Source of the DNA: a bacterium
GTDB taxonomy: Bacteria > UBP14 > UBA6098 > JAFGQG01
Direction of reading: 5' to 3'
DNA: 56,347 nt
NCBI GenBank assembly: GCA_016930435.1
Contig: JAFGGQ010000079.1
Span: 1 to 56,347 of the forward strand
Shown: piece by piece, positions 34,463-42,009 of the stretch
Position numbering within the stretch: position 1 is the stretch's first letter
Layout of the letters: each line of letters begins with the position of its first letter
Notes under the pieces: generated by a model
Told to the model about the DNA's origin: nothing
What the model saw: only the letters and a program-made list of their open reading frames with translations
The model's database searches: none
Made by a program: the position numbers and the translations under genes

Positions 34463-35824
34463 CTAAATTGTTACCCACGCTTTTAAAATACCCTTTAATC
34501 TATTCAGCTCCTGTTGGGAATCCGCTTCTATAATGACCCTGATAACCGGCTCGGTATTTGACCTCCGTATCTGTACCCAACCATTTTTCAATGTCAGGCG
34601 CAGTCCATCACTTCTATCCACGCTAACCGGATTGAATTGCTGTATTATCTGGGGGTTATTAATATCAAAGCTGGGATGGTCCTGAATTTTATCCTTCAGC
34701 ATATAGTATTTAGGCAATTCCCCGATAATTTCGGATATTGGGCGTTTTTCGCTAACCATCAAAGTCAGGATCAGGATTGCGGCAACTATACCGTCACGCC
34801 CGTAATGAACATCGGGGAGAATAACTCCTCCGTTACCTTCTCCTCCAAAAACCGCGCCTGTTTCGAGCATTTTTTCCACGACATTCCTCTCACCCACTTT
34901 TGAGCGGGTACATTCAACCCCGAATCCAAGTGCGATCTTCTCCACAAGTGCCGAGGTGGATTGGTTAATTACCACAGGGCCCCGGAGATGGCGGAGCGCA
35001 AATAATGCCGCAAGTACAAGTGTGAACTCCTCGTTCAAAATATTTCCTTTTTCATCAAAAACAACCAGACGGTCCGCATCGGGATCGGAAGCAAAACCGA
35101 CGGACAGGTTTTCCTTCTGAAAGATTTCGGCCACCTTTTGAAGGTTTTCGGGTATGGGTTCCAGTGGATGAGCGAACTGCCCGAGTACTTCACAGCCAAC
35201 TGGCACGCATTCAACTCCCAGCCTTTCAAACAGAGCCGGGAAAATGACGCAGCCCGTGCCTCCATTGCCATCGTAACCCACTCTAAAAGCGGCTTTTCTG
35301 ACATCCTCAAGATGCAAAAAATTCAAAGCGCAGGCTGCTTCAATATGATCCTGTATTGCACGGTCATAATAGACCTGTGGGTGCAGCTGGTCATAACGGG
35401 CATAATCCAACTGGTCATTTGAGACCCCCTTTTCAATCCTGGCCAGAGTGGTCTGGTCAATGAATAATCCCCGATGATCGAAGAATTTCAAACCGTTCCA
35501 TGGTGGTGGATTATGGCTGGCGGTTACCATCACGCCAGCTTGAGCCCGGAGAGCCGGGACAACAATTCCCATGGTAGGTGTGGTGACTATTCCAACGTCC
35601 ACGACCTGGTTTCCAAAAGCCTGTAAAATAGCTTTTGCCAGGCTGCTGATCCATTCACTGGAGGAGCGGGTATCCCTACCGATGATTATTTTTCCGGCTT
35701 TGAAGACCAGGGCGAAAGCGGATAAAATATCGCTCAGGCTCCGTGGCGAAAGTCCTTCGCCTACTACTCCCCGAATGCCGGAGATACTTATTTTCAGGTT
35801 TGGGAATCTATCTGACATGGGCAT
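34463..35824 (-). CDS. glmM: Phosphoglucosamine mutase (phosphohexomutase family)
   Basis: Converts glucosamine-6-phosphate to glucosamine-1-phosphate. 453 residues. The phosphoserine S103 is in VTASHNPPPWNGLK. The metal loop is ASDPDADRLV (about 246-255), the sugar loop is GGEGNGGVI, and the phosphate-binding loop is RRSNTEPVIRV. The close neighbour glmS supports GlmM, but phosphomannomutase or phosphoglucomutase activity cannot be excluded because the SHNPPPWNG loop is shared with such enzymes. Either ATG at 35824 or 35818 could be the start. Confidence 0.88.
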   Translation of the reverse strand: MPMSDRFPNLKISISGIRGVVGEGLSPRSLSDILSAFALVFKAGKIIIGRDTRSSSEWISSLAKAILQAFGNQVVDVGIVTTPTMGIVVPALRAQAGVMVTASHNPPPWNGLKFFDHRGLFIDQTTLARIEKGVSNDQLDYARYDQLHPQVYYDRAIQDHIEAACALNFLHLEDVRKAAFRVGYDGNGGTGCVIFPALFERLGVECVPVGCEVLGQFAHPLEPIPENLQKVAEIFQKENLSVGFASDPDADRLVVFDEKGNILNEEFTLVLAALFALRHLRGPVVINQSTSALVEKIALGFGVECTRSKVGERNVVEKMLETGAVFGGEGNGGVILPDVHYGRDGIVAAILILTLMVSEKRPISEIIGELPKYYMLKDKIQDHPSFDINNPQIIQQFNPVSVDRSDGLRLTLKNGWVQIRRSNTEPVIRVIIEADSQQELNRLKGILKAWVTI

Positions 35825-35851
35825 TTCCGAATTAATTGATACTGATAATTG

Positions 35852-35880
35852 AATAAAAGCTTATTAGGTTAAAAAGTCAA
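35852..35880 (-). promoter_or_regulatory. Sigma-70-type promoter for glmM-glmS-tsaB
   Basis: Reverse-strand TTGACT (35875-35880), a 17-bp spacer and TTTATT (35852-35857) predict a start near 35845, about 20 nt before the ATG. The -35 is good; the -10 matches four of six. Confidence 0.5.
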
Positions 35881-35918
35881 GGAAAAATGGGAGGGCTTTT
35901 CAGGGGTGAAAGTCTAAG

Positions 35919-35952
35919 AAAAAAAAAAGGGTGGGAACGAATTCCCACCCTT
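35919..35952 (-). terminator. Rho-independent terminator of the HU gene
   Basis: An 11-bp perfect stem (35927-35937 with 35942-35952, core GGGTGGGAA/TTCCCACCC) has a 4-nt loop. On the reverse strand it is followed by ten U residues (35919-35928). It lies 26 nt after the HU stop and insulates glmM. Confidence 0.93.
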
Positions 35953-35978
35953 AATAGAGTCGTCAGGAAACCGCTGAA

Positions 35979-36254
35979 CTACTTGTTGACAGCGTCTCTC
36001 AGGCTCTTACCGGGTTTGAATTTCGGTACAGTAGCGGACTTGATGGTCATGGATTTGCCAGTTTGAGGATTTCTTCCACTTCTGGAAGCTCTCTTAACTG
36101 CTTTGAAAGTGCCAAAACCAACGAATCCAACCTTGTCGCCTTTTTTCAAGGCTTTGGTAACGGTATCAAGAAGAGCCTTTAAGGTCTTATCTACTTGTGC
36201 CTTTGGTAATTTGGTTTGTTTGGCTACGGTCTCTACGACTTCCTTTTTAGTCAT
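35979..36254 (-). CDS. HU-family DNA-binding protein
   Basis: Small nucleoid protein, 91 residues from the ATG at 36254, which follows GGAGG by 8 nt. A GTG at 36263 overlaps that site and is rejected. Begins MTKKEVVETVAKQTKLPKAQ. The beta-arm carries VGFVGFGTFKAVKRA and the DNA-intercalating tip RSGRNPQTGKSM. Binds and bends DNA as a dimer. Single-gene transcript between its own promoter and a strong terminator. Confidence 0.97.
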   Translation of the reverse strand: MTKKEVVETVAKQTKLPKAQVDKTLKALLDTVTKALKKGDKVGFVGFGTFKAVKRASRSGRNPQTGKSMTIKSATVPKFKPGKSLRDAVNK

Positions 36255-36317
36255 GTCGCGCACCTCCTTTAGTTAAGTGTTTATGGGCTTTAGCAGCCCT
36301 TTTGATGATATGCGTAC

Positions 36318-36345
36318 AGAATAAAGAGAGAAATTAATTTGTCAA
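36318..36345 (-). promoter_or_regulatory. Sigma-70-type promoter of the HU gene
   Basis: Reverse-strand TTGACA (36340-36345), a 16-bp spacer and TATTCT (36318-36323). The leader contains a GGGCT/AGCCC hairpin (36287-36301) before the Shine-Dalgarno. Confidence 0.65.
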
Positions 36346-36421
36346 GTGTTTTTTTAAAAAAAGTCCACTTTTTTTTGCTATTTATAGGCATTTGAGAAAA
36401 ATCACTCAAAAAATATTTATG

Positions 36422-39400
36422 TCAAAAAAATGAACGGAGCCGTCCGTGCCCACCCTCAATCTTTACCTCTTTATGCTCTTTTACATTGATTTTGAAATAG
36501 TACCCGTTCTCGTAACCCATTGGTACCCATACAAATCGACCCTCAAAACAATGCATATCGCGGTATATGACAATCTGCTCACTAACCTTCTCAAATGCTT
36601 CTATATCAAAATATAAATCGTAATCAATCTTCCAATTGCTGGTGATTTCAAAGGTTGTTTTAAATTTTAACCAATGACTTTGTAAATTAATATCAGAGGA
36701 TATAGTTTTCGAAAAATAGTGTGAAATTCTGGTATCCCAGCGATGAGATTTCTTTTCGAGGGAATTATCCTCCCTCCAGTTTAACATTTGCTGAAATGAA
36801 AGATCGCTGTTTACTGATATATTTTTCAGGTTTGGAACCAGTTCAATTTGATCACTTCCCTCTGGATAAAAGGAATGGGTCATGCTAATATTGATATTCC
36901 AGAAAGAGAAAGGTTGGGTTCGTAAACTTGTTTTTAGGTCGGACAATGGCTGTTCTTCTGAGAGAAAGTTATAGCTTCCGCTCGTGGAGGCATTAAAAAG
37001 ATTGATCTTTTTGGTTTGTGCCCCTTCCTTGATCTTAAGCTGAAATATATTGGATACGCTGAAGTTGAGTCGGCGGTCTTCTGCAGCAGAGCCGCCCACT
37101 CCCCCTACAGAATAGAAACGGTCCATATCCTTGAACTTGGGTCGCCAGCTAAATCCGGCAGAGGGGCTGAAAACATGCCGAATGCCATCCATCTTTCCAA
37201 TCCGGATCGGAAAGTTCCCATACATAATGGTCTTGGCGTTGATCTGAGCATCGCAGATGGTCCTTAACGGAAATTTATGCCCTTCTTTATCTTCATCGTA
37301 AAGGGTAGCCTTCAGGTTCAATCTGGGTGTCAGTGTAAGATAAGGACCCAGATCGTAGGGGAATGAAAAGGAGGCCTGGTTGTCCAGTGCTTTACGGTTC
37401 TCCTTAACATCAGGTGAGTGTTTCAGATAATTGATAGCCGTAGCTCCATAGGAATATTGAAAGAGGTGGAACCACTTCTCCTTTTCACCGATATCCCGTG
37501 GGATAATACTACGGCTGTACAGGTTATACTTTAGCGTTGGCAAATATTCAGTCCTGATACCGGTTTCCAAGTTCTCCTGCCTGCTCAGGGTAGCTGATAG
37601 TACCGAATTTTTCCAGCTCTTGGTAAGGGTGAGGTTTGAACTAAGGGTTCTCTCCATTCTTTCCTGTGGAAGGTCCTTGGATTCCTGGAGGAACGATGCA
37701 TCACTCACGAAAGTACCGCTTCCCCTTATTTTTAAAGTTGGACTGATATCCTGGTTATGGCTAAGCCGGAAATCCCAGTGATTTTTCTCCTCTACCTCTT
37801 CCCAACCCTTAACCTGTTTCCACTTATAACTGCCCCTGAGGTAACCCGAAAATTTATACCGAAGGGCGTACTTGAAATCTGATTTAAAGAGCCAGCCGGC
37901 ATTCTCATCGTAGTCAAAACTTGCGCCAATATCCCAATAATCACTGGGTGCGTAATAGTAGCCGATATCCTTTACGAAGCGGTCCCCTCGCTGAAACCTG
38001 CCTACCTTGAAGGGCAGAATTCCCGAATGCCGGTCCGGCTTGATGGAAAATACATAAAAGGGAATGGCAAAGACCGGAAGCTCCATTATATATAGTACAA
38101 TCGAACGGGCAATTATCTTATCCCTGGTTATCATCTTGAATCTGCTGCTGGCAAAATGATAATGAGGATCATGGGTATATTCACAGGTGGTGTAATCTAT
38201 ATTCCTGCCATAGAAAACATTATCATCGCTTTTCTTGATAACCTTACCATTATAGTACCCCCGCTTGTAACTGGTGCTTGCGGTGATTATTTTCCCCCTT
38301 TTGCTTTGGGTATTGTAATACAGTTCAATTCCTTTAATAGTACCTTCATTATCCGATAGCACAGGATAATTTACAAGGCTGTCGGGTAGCTCTTGATAAT
38401 CCGGTTCAGGAGTCGCCTTTATAATATTTTCTTCGATATTATATATTATTATATATGAAGTTAATCCCATTTTATTATATTTTACTTTAGCTCTATCTAT
38501 TATCCTTACTATTTTATTAGGTATAGAAAATTGAATAATTTCACCCATATACTCAATAGTATCACTAATGGTGTTTTGGTCCCTCTTGTATTGTTCGGTG
38601 AAATATGCCCCTATCGTTCCACCGGAAATTTCGATGCTGTCCATCTGACCCTCCTTGAACCAGATCAGGATGGAGTCACCAGAAACCTCATTCCATTCGC
38701 GTTTCAGAGTGTCCGGTGAGAAGGGATAGTACTTGGACCGAGCCCTGCGGTACAAAGCTCCCCGGACAATCTGGCCCTCTTCAAAATAGAAGACCATGGA
38801 ATCAGATTCGAATTTGCTGTCTGGCAAAATACCCAGAGAATCTTCCGGGGGATGATAAAAGCCTTCCGGGTTCCCCTGTACATTGACCTTTGAAATCTGC
38901 CCTTCTTCAAGATAAACAGTAATATTATCACCTTTGATGCGGCTGTTAGGATCTTCAATAATTGGCCGGTCAGAAAGATATATGACCTGGAGTGACTCCT
39001 GATATTCTGCATAATGACAGAATGCTGAAGTAGTATCCTTGATTATTTTCACATTATTATATGCTATGACCAGGTCTGACCGGGTAAAAAACTCCATGCT
39101 ATCGCAATAAATAATAAGCGGATTGAGGCTATCCCCCTGTTCGAACATTCGGGCTTGAACGTTGCCGACTGCCACTCCCTTGTCTTCTTCCATATAATAA
39201 AGCATTTTTTGAGCGGAGACATGAATACGGCCTGAGTCCGCGGAATCGACTGATACAAGCGCCGGTTCCTTTTTCATTATCATCTTTTTTTCACGGCCCC
39301 AGTACTCCCCTTCCTTTCCAGAAACCCGAGTATTCCCGCGGTTAAGAAAAAGCTGTACTTCCCCGATAGCCTGAGCATATTCCAATCTCTTATCGTATTT

Positions 39401-39664
39401 TAACCATTTCGTGCTGAGTTTGAAACGCTCTCCATAGATCCAAACGTCCTGGATGAACTGTACCTGATCCTGATCCTTGTTCCAGATAGCGTGGCTGCTG
39501 GTGAGCGTATCTGACTTATACCTGACCTTCACATTTCCGTCCAGATATACCACTTCCTCCCCTTTCAGAGAGGTGCGCAAGCGGTCAGCGTGGTCAAGGA
39601 TGATCTCATCTCCCCATAGAGGAATGCTTATAATGAAGAGGAATAACCAAGCTATTTTGTTCAT
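36422..39664 (-). CDS. lptD: LPS-assembly protein LptD/OstA-like outer-membrane protein
   Basis: About 1080 residues with a signal peptide (KIAWLFLFIISIPLWG). The N-terminal half has repeated OstA/LptA-type jellyroll strands (DGNVKVRYKSDTLTSSHAIW, IGEVQLFLNRGNTRVSGKEG, VYLEEGQISKVNVQGNPEG). A LptD-type region follows (TTCEYTHDPHYHFASSRFKM and PVFAIPFYVFSIKPDRHSGI), then a large barrel of alternating strands ending in a terminal Phe. LptD inserts LPS at the outer leaflet with LptE. It is longer than E. coli LptD (784) because of extra OstA repeats. The ATG at 39664 is taken over an adjacent TTG. It has its own promoter. Confidence 0.9.
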   Translation of the reverse strand: MNKIAWLFLFIISIPLWGDEIILDHADRLRTSLKGEEVVYLDGNVKVRYKSDTLTSSHAIWNKDQDQVQFIQDVWIYGERFKLSTKWLKYDKRLEYAQAIGEVQLFLNRGNTRVSGKEGEYWGREKKMIMKKEPALVSVDSADSGRIHVSAQKMLYYMEEDKGVAVGNVQARMFEQGDSLNPLIIYCDSMEFFTRSDLVIAYNNVKIIKDTTSAFCHYAEYQESLQVIYLSDRPIIEDPNSRIKGDNITVYLEEGQISKVNVQGNPEGFYHPPEDSLGILPDSKFESDSMVFYFEEGQIVRGALYRRARSKYYPFSPDTLKREWNEVSGDSILIWFKEGQMDSIEISGGTIGAYFTEQYKRDQNTISDTIEYMGEIIQFSIPNKIVRIIDRAKVKYNKMGLTSYIIIYNIEENIIKATPEPDYQELPDSLVNYPVLSDNEGTIKGIELYYNTQSKRGKIITASTSYKRGYYNGKVIKKSDDNVFYGRNIDYTTCEYTHDPHYHFASSRFKMITRDKIIARSIVLYIMELPVFAIPFYVFSIKPDRHSGILPFKVGRFQRGDRFVKDIGYYYAPSDYWDIGASFDYDENAGWLFKSDFKYALRYKFSGYLRGSYKWKQVKGWEEVEEKNHWDFRLSHNQDISPTLKIRGSGTFVSDASFLQESKDLPQERMERTLSSNLTLTKSWKNSVLSATLSRQENLETGIRTEYLPTLKYNLYSRSIIPRDIGEKEKWFHLFQYSYGATAINYLKHSPDVKENRKALDNQASFSFPYDLGPYLTLTPRLNLKATLYDEDKEGHKFPLRTICDAQINAKTIMYGNFPIRIGKMDGIRHVFSPSAGFSWRPKFKDMDRFYSVGGVGGSAAEDRRLNFSVSNIFQLKIKEGAQTKKINLFNASTSGSYNFLSEEQPLSDLKTSLRTQPFSFWNINISMTHSFYPEGSDQIELVPNLKNISVNSDLSFQQMLNWREDNSLEKKSHRWDTRISHYFSKTISSDINLQSHWLKFKTTFEITSNWKIDYDLYFDIEAFEKVSEQIVIYRDMHCFEGRFVWVPMGYENGYYFKINVKEHKEVKIEGGHGRLRSFF

Positions 39665-39709
39665 CAACCCTTACTGTTAAAAAATACAATTTGAGATTTT
39701 TTTTGTATC

Positions 39710-39737
39710 AATATAAAGAGGAGAGCGGTTTAGTCAA
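39710..39737 (-). promoter_or_regulatory. Sigma-70-type promoter of lptD
   Basis: Reverse-strand TTGACT (39732-39737), a 16-bp spacer and TATATT (39710-39715), with a start predicted near 39703, about 40 nt before the ATG. It lies just downstream of the zinc-ribbon gene terminator, so lptD is transcribed separately. Confidence 0.7.
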
Positions 39738-39760
39738 TGAATTTTGGGATCTGTATTGAG

Positions 39761-39798
39761 TAAAAAAAATACAGCTTACCCAATAAAAGAGTAAGCTG
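39761..39798 (-). terminator. Rho-independent terminator of the zinc-ribbon gene
   Basis: Stem CAGCTTAC (39772-39779) with GTAAGCTG (39791-39798) and an 11-nt loop. On the reverse strand it is followed by eight U residues (39762-39769). It separates the zinc-ribbon gene from lptD. Confidence 0.9.
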
Positions 39799-39830
39799 CA
39801 TTTTACAGTATCAAGACCGTTACATTAAGC

Positions 39831-40160
39831 CTAATTACATACTCCCAGGAACTTTGATTTACCTTTAAGAATTTCATTGCAGAGCTTTGCGAATTTTCCA
39901 CCACTGGAGTCAAAATTCACCGGAGAATTTTGTAATTGCTGAATATTAATTATCCTGAACTTTTTGGTAGGTTCAATATCGACATTTTTAGGTTGACGAT
40001 AATGAACCTTGCCCTCGCGAAGGTGTGAGGTAGCCAAAGCAGCGCATTTAGAACAGCAATATTTCTGCTGATATTTAGCGCCGACTCTAACGATGAAGGT
40101 ATTTTCACATCCTTCTCTCTCACACTTTTTCATGGCTCTGGGCAACTTTTTCCTGGCCAT
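39831..40160 (-). CDS. Small zinc-ribbon protein of unknown function
   Basis: 109 residues, basic N-terminus (ARKKLPRAMKK). A compact metal site is visible: C13 and C18 in CEREGCENTF, then C34, C35 and C38 in KYCCSKCAA, as in treble-clef or zinc-ribbon modules. The rest has no recognisable domain. GGAGG precedes the ATG by 9 nt. It is a single-gene transcript: a near-consensus sigma-54 promoter lies about 43 nt upstream of the ATG and a terminator follows. Possibly a nucleic-acid-binding regulator or a small ribosome- or stress-related protein; this is not certain. Confidence 0.78.
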   Translation of the reverse strand: MARKKLPRAMKKCEREGCENTFIVRVGAKYQQKYCCSKCAALATSHLREGKVHYRQPKNVDIEPTKKFRIINIQQLQNSPVNFDSSGGKFAKLCNEILKGKSKFLGVCN

Positions 40161-40202
40161 TAGAGTTCACCTCCCAATATAGTTATAATCATATTAATTA
40201 GT

Positions 40203-40219
40203 AACAAATATCGTGCCAA
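40203..40219 (-). promoter_or_regulatory. Sigma-54 (-24/-12) promoter of the zinc-ribbon gene
   Basis: On the reverse strand TGGCACG (40218-40212), ATAT, then TTGTT (40207-40203) match the consensus YTGGCACGrNNNTTGCW except for T in place of C at -12. The predicted start is near 40192, about 31 nt before the ATG. A dyad TACGA/TCGTA (40273-40277, 40283-40287) about 88 bp upstream and a palindrome ATTATT-T-AATAAT (40291-40303) could be activator sites. The gene upstream on the same strand encodes a sigma-54 activator. Confidence 0.65.
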
Positions 40220-40398
40220 ACCCAATTAATAGCATGTACTGTTAGTATTATCCCTTGATATCAAACAGCTTATACGATTTATTCGTAATTATTATTTAAT
40301 AATATAATATAAAGGTGTGAATATTTTTGGGGAATTAGCACCAATCTATAACAATGTTGGGGAATATGATCCCCCCCCAAAAAAAACAAAAAATCTGA

Positions 40399-41886
40399 TT
40401 ATTTATAATCGGAAGGTTCTATTTCAAATTTCTCGATACGGTAGCGCAGCCTATCTCGGGTTATTCCCAATGCTTTTGCGGTTTTGGTCTGGTTGCCGCG
40501 ATTCTTCTTTAGGGTTTGAATGATAATGTTTTTCTCAATAGATGGCAAGGTAGCATTTTCAGAGATAGTAATACTATCCCTTTTATCTGGGACATCTTGC
40601 ATTTCCGCCGGGAAAAATTTAATGGAGATAATATCCTCCCTGCCCAGGATAACCACTCTTTCGAGGGTGTTTTCCAATTCCCGGACATTGCCCGGCCAAT
40701 GGTACTTCATCAATAAATCCTTGGCTTCCCGGGACAGAACCGGAGTGGCAATGCCGAATTTGCGGGATAACCTCTCCAGAAAATAATCTGCTAATAGAAG
40801 TATATCGTCTTTCCGTTCCCTTAATGGAGCAAGATTCACGGGAACCACGTTCAGCCGATAGTAGAGATCATCCCGGAATTCCGATTGTTCAGTAGCTTTT
40901 TTAAGGTCCTTATTCGATGCGGCGATAACCCTTACATCTACTTTCAAGGTTTTGGAACCACCCACCCTCTCAAACTCCATCTCCTGAATAACCCTTAATA
41001 GTTTTGCCTGTAAGTTTAGAGGAAGTTCTCCCACTTCATCCAGGAAGATAGTTCCCTCATGGGCCAGTTCAAACCTTCCAATGCGCTGGGCTGTAGCTCC
41101 TGTAAACGCCCCCTTCTCGTGGCCGAAGAACTCGCTTTCCAGAAGATTATCCGGTATTGCGGCGCAACTAACCTTGATAAAGGGTTTGTCGTTCCGGTTG
41201 CTTTCAAAATGGATATTCCGGGCAACTACTTCCTTTCCGGTACCGCTTTCTCCGCTGATTAAAACCGTGGCGTCTGTGGGAGCTACCCGCTTGATCAAGG
41301 CAAGAGTCTCCCGGGATTGGCTGGATTGACCAATAAACTCATACTGACGGTTCAACTCCTGCTCCAGCGTATGAGCTTTACCCTTAAGTTCCGCAAATAT
41401 CTTGGCATTCTCAATGGCAATCACCACAAATCTTGCAAAGGTTGAAAGGGTTTTAAGATCATCCCCGGTAAAACCAGTCTGATTGCGCTTGTTCACTGCT
41501 TCAAGCGCCCCTATGATATTTCCCTTACTGACTAATGGAACTGCAAGGATGGAGCGCGTAATAAAATCATTTTGAGCATCGACCAGGCCGTTAAAACGTT
41601 TATCTGCTTGGGTATCATTGACCAGAGCCGGCTTATTTTCACGAACTACCCACCCCACTACACCGGTATTGGCATCCATACGGAATTCGCTTAGTTCAAG
41701 AGTCTTCAGGCCCGTAACCACCTTAAAAACCAGCTCATTGGTTTTGGGGTCCAACAGCAGCACTGACCCAGCTTCCGCATCTACCAGCTCTGCAGCGGTA
41801 TTCATCACAAGAATAAAAAGTTCATTTAAATCCAGTGTCGAATTTATTTGGGCGCCGGACTGTATTATCTTTTCTATCTTATCCAT
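40399..41886 (-). CDS. Sigma-54-dependent transcriptional activator with GAF domain
   Basis: 495 residues in NtrC-type order. A GAF sensor spans about 1-165 ([36 protein letters not shown]). The AAA+ domain spans about 180-410, with Walker A GESGTGKE, the sigma-54 contact loop GAFTGA at about 258-263, Walker [12 protein letters not shown] and [14 protein letters not shown] Fis-type helix-turn-helix follows at about 455-490 ([20 protein letters not shown]). There is no receiver domain, so the signal is probably a small ligand or redox state sensed by GAF. Located directly upstream of the sigma-54 promoter at 40203-40219, its likely target. Confidence 0.95.
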   Translation of the reverse strand: MDKIEKIIQSGAQINSTLDLNELFILVMNTAAELVDAEAGSVLLLDPKTNELVFKVVTGLKTLELSEFRMDANTGVVGWVVRENKPALVNDTQADKRFNGLVDAQNDFITRSILAVPLVSKGNIIGALEAVNKRNQTGFTGDDLKTLSTFARFVVIAIENAKIFAELKGKAHTLEQELNRQYEFIGQSSQSRETLALIKRVAPTDATVLISGESGTGKEVVARNIHFESNRNDKPFIKVSCAAIPDNLLESEFFGHEKGAFTGATAQRIGRFELAHEGTIFLDEVGELPLNLQAKLLRVIQEMEFERVGGSKTLKVDVRVIAASNKDLKKATEQSEFRDDLYYRLNVVPVNLAPLRERKDDILLLADYFLERLSRKFGIATPVLSREAKDLLMKYHWPGNVRELENTLERVVILGREDIISIKFFPAEMQDVPDKRDSITISENATLPSIEKNIIIQTLKKNRGNQTKTAKALGITRDRLRYRIEKFEIEPSDYK

Positions 41887-41903
41887 ACCAAAATGATACC
41901 CTT

Positions 41904-41946
41904 AAAAAATATCGTATAGGGGCCCTCTTCAAAAGGACCCCTATAC
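41904..41946 (-). terminator. Terminator after the 42010-44991 secreted-protein gene
   Basis: GTATAGGGG (41914-41922) pairs perfectly with CCCCTATAC (41938-41946), with a further CCT/AGG inside. On the reverse strand a GATATTTTTTAA stretch follows. It sits between the large secreted-protein gene and the sigma-54 activator. Confidence 0.75.
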
Positions 41947-42009
41947 TTGTATTTATGCAGTTATTCTGTCCTTGTGTTTATAGCTTCATAGTTTTTAATT
42001 CAACGAGGG

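Noticed and set aside
35201-35216. TGGCACG followed by CATTCAACT, a possible sigma-54 promoter
   Set aside because: Lies within glmM coding sequence, lacks the TTGC part and points away from any gene start.
40371-40394. C8 tract followed by A8 and A6 as a possible phase-variation site
   Set aside because: It lies just after the sigma-54 activator stop, outside any coding frame or promoter; more likely part of a weak terminator or chance.
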